A program made the position numbers and the translations under genes. DNA of 20,655 nt. It comes from Myxococcales bacterium (GTDB taxonomy: Bacteria > Myxococcota_A > Bradymonadia > UBA4248). Within the stretch, counting starts at the first letter, position 1; every line of letters begins with the position of its first letter. Location: NCBI GenBank assembly GCA_004554395.1, contig SFMP01000196.1, forward strand, positions 1 through 20,655, given 5' to 3'. Of the stretch, positions 16,524 to 20,655 are shown piece after piece. Below the pieces are notes generated by a model. That model ran no database searches. It was not told where the DNA came from and saw only the letters and a program-made list of their open reading frames with translations.

Positions 16524-17834
16524 ATGCAGAATGAGAAGCACCATGGATATTGGCTTTTGATGGGTTTATGCGCGTTTGGGCTTTATTCGTCATCGGCGCA
16601 AGCGCAAACAGTCGATGCGCCACGCGGCGAAGTGACGGTCTACGTTTCGTCGCAAAAAGTAGCACTCGCCGTTTTGCCACTTGCCGAGAGCTCGAAAGTC
16701 GATTTGGCACGCCAAATCGACGATACGCTCACGCATACGTTGAATTTATCGGGGGTCTTTAGCTTGCTCCCCGTCGCCTCGTTTATGCCCGGACTCATGC
16801 AAGAGCCGATGGCGACGACGGATTACTCGAAATGGCACATTTCCGGGGCTTCGGCGCTCATCAAAGGCGAAGTCCGATCTTCGGGATCGGGTTATTGGCT
16901 CGATTTGGGGCTTTTCGACGTCGATGGTTCGAAGCGCGTTTCCCTCTCATGGCAGGCAAAAACCGTGACATCGTCTAATGTCCGTTCGGCAGTCTATGAA
17001 TTCGTCAACGCCGTCGTCGGTTATTACACCGGAGAGCCCGGATTTTTTGGACAATCGATGCTCGCCGTTTCGCGCGATGGGCGCGGAAAAGACGCTCGCA
17101 TCGTGTCGATGTCGACCGATGGCACAGGCGTTTCGCGCGTGACGAAGTCGACGGCTATCGAAATGTTGCCCGCTTGGGGACCCGATGGCTCGGTTCTCTT
17201 GACGAGCTATGCCAAGGGAAATCCCGATCTCTATATCGTTCGCGGTGGCAACGGAAAACGCATTTCTTCGCATCCCGGCATGAATAGCGGTGCATCGTAT
17301 TGCCCCGGTAATGGGCGAATCGCACTCACACTCGCCAAAGACGGCGACGCCGAAATCTATACGATGGCTAAAGATGGATCCGATTTGCGCCGACTGACGA
17401 CGAATCGCGCCATCGATACATCACCCGTATGGTCGCCCGATTGCTCGAAAATCGCCTTCGTCTCCGATCGCGCCGGATCGCCACAAATCTACATCATGGA
17501 TGCGAACGGCTCAAACACGACTCGACTCACGACTGTCGGCAAATACAACGCCAATCCATCTTGGTCGAAAAATGACGTCATCGCCTTTAGCGCCCGAGAT
17601 GAATCCCATAACCTCGACATCTATACGATTCGAGCCGATGGTAGCGATCTGACGCGCATCACGCAGCAACAGGGCAAAAACGATAAACCGAGTTGGTCGC
17701 CTTGCGGGCGTTATATTGCATTTTCTTCGACTCGCGATGGATCTAGTCGAATTTACATCGCTACTTCGGATGGAAAATCGCAGATTGCTGCAACGACTTC
17801 CGGTTGGTACGAAAACCCCGTTTGGGGACATTGA
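16524..17834 (+). CDS. tolB: TolB, periplasmic beta-propeller of the Tol-Pal system (first copy)
   Basis: A 436-residue periplasmic protein, the usual TolB length. TolB binds Pal and links it to the inner-membrane Tol proteins, supporting outer-membrane constriction at division. The signal peptide (core WLLMGLCAFGLYSSSAQAQ) is cut near residue 27. The N-terminal domain runs to about residue 165 (VALAVLPLAESSKVDLARQI, then FSLLPVASF), followed by six-bladed-propeller repeats of the PD40 type: DGSDLRRLT, SPVWSPDCSKIAFVSDR, PQIYIMDANGSNTTRLT and PSWSPCGRYIAFSSTRDG. AGGAG is eight bases before the ATG. The last codons and stop lie inside a 26-bp tandem duplication. pal follows after 59 bp, so cotranscription is likely. 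Confidence 0.95.
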   Translation: MQNEKHHGYWLLMGLCAFGLYSSSAQAQTVDAPRGEVTVYVSSQKVALAVLPLAESSKVDLARQIDDTLTHTLNLSGVFSLLPVASFMPGLMQEPMATTDYSKWHISGASALIKGEVRSSGSGYWLDLGLFDVDGSKRVSLSWQAKTVTSSNVRSAVYEFVNAVVGYYTGEPGFFGQSMLAVSRDGRGKDARIVSMSTDGTGVSRVTKSTAIEMLPAWGPDGSVLLTSYAKGNPDLYIVRGGNGKRISSHPGMNSGASYCPGNGRIALTLAKDGDAEIYTMAKDGSDLRRLTTNRAIDTSPVWSPDCSKIAFVSDRAGSPQIYIMDANGSNTTRLTTVGKYNANPSWSKNDVIAFSARDESHNLDIYTIRADGSDLTRITQQQGKNDKPSWSPCGRYIAFSSTRDGSSRIYIATSDGKSQIAATTSGWYENPVWGH

Positions 17835-17878
17835 TCTCTGGCGACTCTACGAGACATTGATCTCTGGCGACTCTACGA
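17827..17878. repeat. Two perfect tandem 26-bp copies at the tolB stop
   Basis: Units at 17827-17852 and 17853-17878 are identical (GACATTGATCTCTGGCGACT...). The first contains the last tolB codons and TGA; the second repeats them untranslated. The unit fills nearly all of the tolB-pal spacer and leaves AAAGGATG before pal. Confidence 0.95.
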
Positions 17879-17893
17879 AAGGATGATAAAAGC

Positions 17894-18601
17894 ATGAAAA
17901 TACAAAGAATATGGGCATGCGCATTGGGCTTGAGCCTCGCACTGACGGCTTGCGCTTCTCAAGAGCCCGCATCAAACCTCATCGACGATGCGACGGCGTC
18001 GATGAACGACGCTGCAGCGGCAAAAGATTGCGCCGAACAGACTTATGCCCTGGCGCAAAAAGCACTCGAAGAAGCCAAAAAAGCCCAAGAAGACGGCGAT
18101 ATCGATACCGCTCGGCAAAAAGCTCGACTCGCTCAAACCCTCGCCAAACAAGCAAAAGAAGAAGCCCAACTCAACGAAGAAGATTGTCAACGACGCAAAA
18201 ATGCCGCCGATGCCGTGACCGAAATCTTTGCCCAAGACGAGCTCTCACAAGTCCAAGATATGACGGCAGATTCGAGCTTTGGCGTCATTTATTTCGATTT
18301 CGACGAGTCGTTTTTGTCGTCTTCGGCCCTCGAAACGCTCAAGAAAAACGTCACCGTGCTCAAAAACAACCCCAGCATGAACGTCATCTTGGGATCGCAT
18401 ACCGACGAACGCGGCACGACCGAATACAACCTCGCTTTGTCGCAAAAACGCGGCAATTCCGTCAAAGATCACGCGCAAAGTATGGGAATTGACGGATCGC
18501 GCATGTCTGTTGTCCCCTATGGCAAAGAAAAGCCCGCTTCGATTGGATCGCGCGAGCAGGATTACGCGCTCAATAGACGCGTGGAATTTATCAAGAGATA
18601 G
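17894..18601 (+). CDS. pal: Pal, peptidoglycan-associated OmpA-family lipoprotein
   Basis: A 235-residue outer-membrane lipoprotein that anchors the outer membrane to peptidoglycan and binds TolB. The lipobox LTAC gives Cys20 as the lipidated residue; Ala at +2 suits outer-membrane sorting. The OmpA-like domain spans about 128-235: IYFDFDESF, then SHTDERGTTEYNLAL with Asp171 and Arg186, the residues that hold diaminopimelate, then VPYGKEKP. It is longer than E. coli Pal (173) because of an Ala/Lys/Glu-rich region at about 30-110 that looks like a helical hairpin turning at EDGDID, with Cys46 and Cys98 symmetrically placed at its base. AAAGGA lies about ten bases before the ATG. The next gene begins one base after the stop. 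Confidence 0.95.
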   Translation: MKIQRIWACALGLSLALTACASQEPASNLIDDATASMNDAAAAKDCAEQTYALAQKALEEAKKAQEDGDIDTARQKARLAQTLAKQAKEEAQLNEEDCQRRKNAADAVTEIFAQDELSQVQDMTADSSFGVIYFDFDESFLSSSALETLKKNVTVLKNNPSMNVILGSHTDERGTTEYNLALSQKRGNSVKDHAQSMGIDGSRMSVVPYGKEKPASIGSREQDYALNRRVEFIKR

Positions 18602-18602
18602 C

Positions 18603-20102
18603 ATGAATATACGCCACGTAGTGATGACGGGGAGCGTATGGGCATTGTTGTGCGCCACACAAGCCTTTGCCGCGCCCCCAAAAGACAAAGACGTCGCCGC
18701 CGACTCGGCCGCCAAAAACGCCATCAAGGCTCTAGCCGAAACCGAAAAAGCCCGACGCGCTCTGTCTAACCAAGAAAAATCCGAAAAATGCGAAGGCGAT
18801 TGCGCCGTCCAAACCCACTTTAACGACGAAGCCGTTATCTTGGGCGTCGACCCGCTCAGCCTCATCACCGTTACCCCAGGCGGCCCTCCCGTGCGCATAC
18901 CCATCGCCGTCCCCGATTCGATCGCGCTCGGCGCCGATACTTCGCGCGAAGTCGCCCAAACCCTCATATCGGTCATTCGCAACGATTTGGCGATGAGCGG
19001 CCTGTTCGAAATCATGCCTCCCGAAACATACGCCCTCATCCCAACCGCCAAAGAAGGCATAGCTCCCTCGACGATTCAATTCGACGGCTGGTATAACGTC
19101 GGCGCCTCGGTGCTCGTCAAAACCCACTACAGCCAAGAAAATGGCGGCGATACCTTCGGATTCTCTGTATTTAATGTCGATGCCGCCTCGGCCTTGCCAT
19201 TTAAATTCGAAAGCCGCAAACTCTCGGCGAATAATGTTCGATCCGTCGCCCACGAATTCGCCAACAAACTCATCGGTTTCTACACGGGCACCGACGGCGT
19301 ATTTGGCACGCGCATCTTGTTCGCCGCCCAAGGAAGGTCGAATTATCGCAAGATCCAATCGTTCGACACCGACGGTTTCGGCCTCCACACCTACGCCATC
19401 CCCGAAGCCATCAACGTCATGCCCGAATGGGGGCCGCGCTCGACCGTCCTATTCACCCAACTTTCATCGAAGAGCGACAACATCTACGTCTACGACAGCT
19501 CCGCCGACCCCGCGCTCAAACAACTCACCGATTTCGAAGGTTGGGCATCGGGCGCCGACTACTGCGCCAAAAACGGCAAAATTGCATTCACCGGCGCTCG
19601 CGATCAAAACGGCAACATCTACGTCATGAACGCCGATGGATCCGACTTGACGCAAATCACCGACATGCCCGATTCCATCCAAACGTCGCCCACGTGGTCG
19701 CCCGATTGCTCCCAAATCGCCTTCGTTTCGAGCTATTCAGGCAAGCCACAAATCTACGTCATCCAAGCCGACGGCACGGGCATGCGCCGCCTCACATGGG
19801 TCGGCAACTACAACACCACCCCAGATTGGTCACCAAAAGGCGATCTCATCGCCTTCACCGCACGCGACGAGCGCAACGTCTTCGACATCTTCACCATCAA
19901 CGTCAAATCTGGCGAAGTCACGCGCCTCACACAAGACCAAGGCCACAACCGCGAACCCTCGTGGTCGCCCGACGGCCGCTACATCGTCTTCGAATCGACG
20001 CGCGACGGCAAACAGCCACGCCTCTACCTCATGAACGCCGACGGCCGCTGGCAGACGCGCATCTCCGCCACTCCAGGCCTCCGCACACCTACTTGGCACT
20101 AG
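18603..20102 (+). CDS. tolB: Second TolB-like beta-propeller protein, N-terminally extended
   Basis: A 499-residue periplasmic TolB paralogue. I chose the ATG at 18603, one base after the pal stop: a signal peptide starts there (core VVMTGSVWALLCATQAFA, cut after residue 23), and the 38 codons upstream overlap pal. An extra Lys/Ala/Glu-rich segment of about 60 residues precedes the TolB N-terminal domain (IPIAVPDSIAL). Propeller repeats follow: NIYVMNADGSDLTQIT, SPTWSPDCSQIAFVSS, PQIYVIQADGTGMRRLT and PSWSPDGRYIVFESTRDG. Similarity to the first TolB is clear but diverged, and codon choice differs strongly: many more C-ending codons. It is probably translationally coupled to pal. It may bind a different partner or replace the first copy under some conditions; nothing here decides this. 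Confidence 0.92.
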   Translation: MNIRHVVMTGSVWALLCATQAFAAPPKDKDVAADSAAKNAIKALAETEKARRALSNQEKSEKCEGDCAVQTHFNDEAVILGVDPLSLITVTPGGPPVRIPIAVPDSIALGADTSREVAQTLISVIRNDLAMSGLFEIMPPETYALIPTAKEGIAPSTIQFDGWYNVGASVLVKTHYSQENGGDTFGFSVFNVDAASALPFKFESRKLSANNVRSVAHEFANKLIGFYTGTDGVFGTRILFAAQGRSNYRKIQSFDTDGFGLHTYAIPEAINVMPEWGPRSTVLFTQLSSKSDNIYVYDSSADPALKQLTDFEGWASGADYCAKNGKIAFTGARDQNGNIYVMNADGSDLTQITDMPDSIQTSPTWSPDCSQIAFVSSYSGKPQIYVIQADGTGMRRLTWVGNYNTTPDWSPKGDLIAFTARDERNVFDIFTINVKSGEVTRLTQDQGHNREPSWSPDGRYIVFESTRDGKQPRLYLMNADGRWQTRISATPGLRTPTWH

Positions 20103-20190
20103 CGTCGCAAGCATCGCTTCCCATTGATTTCACAGAAGTTTTGCCGCTTCATGGGCATTTCTCCCCGCGTTTTTTCTTTTTTTGTGGCGG

Positions 20191-20220
20191 CGGGGGGAAG
20201 TCTCCCCCCGAGCGGCTTTT
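20191..20220 (+). terminator. Probable terminator of the tolB-pal-tolB operon
   Basis: CGGGGGGA (20191-20198) and TCCCCCCG (20203-20210) form a perfect 8-bp stem with loop AGTC; nearby GC bases extend it imperfectly and TTTT follows at 20217-20220. A second small hairpin, TTGCCC/GGGCAA with loop TGC, is at 20219-20233. It lies 90 bp after the tolB stop. Confidence 0.55.
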
Positions 20221-20330
20221 GCCCTGCGGGCAATACGCCGCTCCCCCCTCTGCGGGCGCTCAAACGCCGCGCCCGCAACGCCCTGGCTCAAATCCCATCG
20301 AGTAGGGAGGAATGCGCCACATTCCCCATC

Positions 20331-20488
20331 GCCGATTATCAAATGCTCGCACCGCGGGCGATTTCCACCTCGTGTTTCACGTTCCCCCTTGCCGATTATC
20401 AAACGCCCGCACCGCGGGCGCTTTTCCACCCCGTGTTTCACGTTCCCCCTTGCCGATTATCAAACGCCCGCACCGCGGGCGCTTTTCC
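20331..20488. repeat. 60-61-bp tandem repeat, 2.6 copies, each carrying a terminator-like hairpin
   Basis: Units begin at 20331, 20391 and 20452 with GCCGATTATCAAA. Copies 2 and 3 contain CGCCCGC, loop ACC, GCGGGCG (20404-20420 and 20465-20481) followed by CTTTT, an intrinsic-terminator shape; copy 1 has a damaged stem. The unit keeps several frames open across 20124-20536, but these show no start signals and repeat each other's peptides in shifted frames, so I call no gene. The sequence between 20234 and 20330 is C-rich with nothing I can name. Confidence 0.85.
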
Positions 20489-20512
20489 CCCTCTCCATTT
20501 ATGGAGAGGGGG
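20487..20512. repeat. Perfect 12-bp-arm palindrome
   Basis: CCCCCTCTCCAT (20487-20498), two T bases, ATGGAGAGGGGG (20501-20512). It resembles the CCCTCTCC/GGAGAGGG palindromes scattered through many environmental bacterial genomes, so it may be one copy of a dispersed family; that link is from memory. Confidence 0.75.
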
Positions 20513-20515
20513 TTA

Positions 20516-20546
20516 GGGGGTGAGGTCAGGGGGTGAGGTCAGGGGG
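20516..20546. repeat. 13-bp tandem repeat, 2.4 copies
   Basis: GGGGGTGAGGTCA occurs at 20516-20528 and 20529-20541, followed by GGGGG. It directly follows the palindrome. Confidence 0.9.
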
Positions 20547-20580
20547 CAAATCATTTTTTTTCACTTTAGAAAAAAACTTC

Positions 20581-20609
20581 TTGACACCACCAACACACTC
20601 GCGTATAAG
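20581..20609 (+). promoter_or_regulatory. Near-consensus sigma70-type promoter reading out of the window
   Basis: TTGACA (20581-20586), 17 bp, TATAAG (20604-20609): six of six at -35, ideal spacing, five of six at -10. An A/T-rich stretch with T8 and A7 runs at 20553-20580 could serve as an UP element. Transcription would start near 20616. Its target lies mostly outside; an ATG at 20627 is open to the window end but lacks a clear ribosome-binding site, so a stable-RNA gene further on is equally possible. Confidence 0.7.
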
Positions 20610-20655
20610 CCGCCCTCGCCGACGGGATGAAACAAGCCCACGGCACGATGAAAAC

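Noticed and set aside
18489..18602. 38-codon upstream extension of the second tolB
   Set aside because: It overlaps pal in another frame. The signal peptide begins at the ATG at 18603.
20124..20536. Overlapping plus- and minus-strand frames after the second tolB
   Set aside because: They translate the 61-bp repeat in shifting frames, across hairpins, without start signals.

Overview
The window looks like chromosomal DNA of a Gram-negative bacterium with an outer membrane. It carries a Pal-type lipoprotein with two TolB proteins, signal-peptide proteins that look like small beta-barrels, and a RecB-type helicase-nuclease. PhoH, a 7TM-HD phosphohydrolase of the PgpH/YqfF type and ElbB in one window, together with long low-complexity protein segments, would suit a deltaproteobacterial-type lineage (Myxococcota/Bradymonadota-like). 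That placement is inference; no rRNA, tRNA or CRISPR array is visible.

Layout: (1) 171-9051, plus strand: phoH, a 550-bp heptanucleotide-repeat spacer, pgpH with an unusually long charged tail, and recB eight bases after it. (2) 9052-9352: a convergent spacer with a GC hairpin and a 39-bp tandem array. (3) 9353-13127, minus strand: elbB, then a 991-residue unrecognised membrane protein with an enormous disordered middle. (4) 13396-16076, plus strand: two overlapping paralogous exported beta-rich proteins, then an exported protein resembling zinc-dependent phospholipase C with a C-terminal membrane anchor. (5) 16524-20102, plus strand: tolB, pal and a second tolB, the periplasmic/outer-membrane half of the Tol-Pal system, without tolQ, tolR or tolA. 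(6) 20103-20655: a cluster of hairpins and tandem repeats ending in a near-consensus sigma70-type promoter that fires out of the window.

The most striking general property is local sequence duplication. Tandem units of 7, 13, 26, 30, 37, 39 and about 61 bp occur in most spacers and run into gene ends (the phoH C-terminus, the tolB stop codon, the phoH ribosome-binding region). Codon-level expansions occur inside pgpH, recB and the 991-residue gene. A second large-scale signal is a change in strand composition: the plus strand is G-rich up to about 14 kb whichever way genes point, and C-rich over the last 3 kb.

I found no clearly new defence or mobile system. The best candidates for undescribed biology are the 991-residue protein, the PgpH tail, the exported-protein cluster at 13.4-16.1 kb and the tolB-pal-tolB arrangement.
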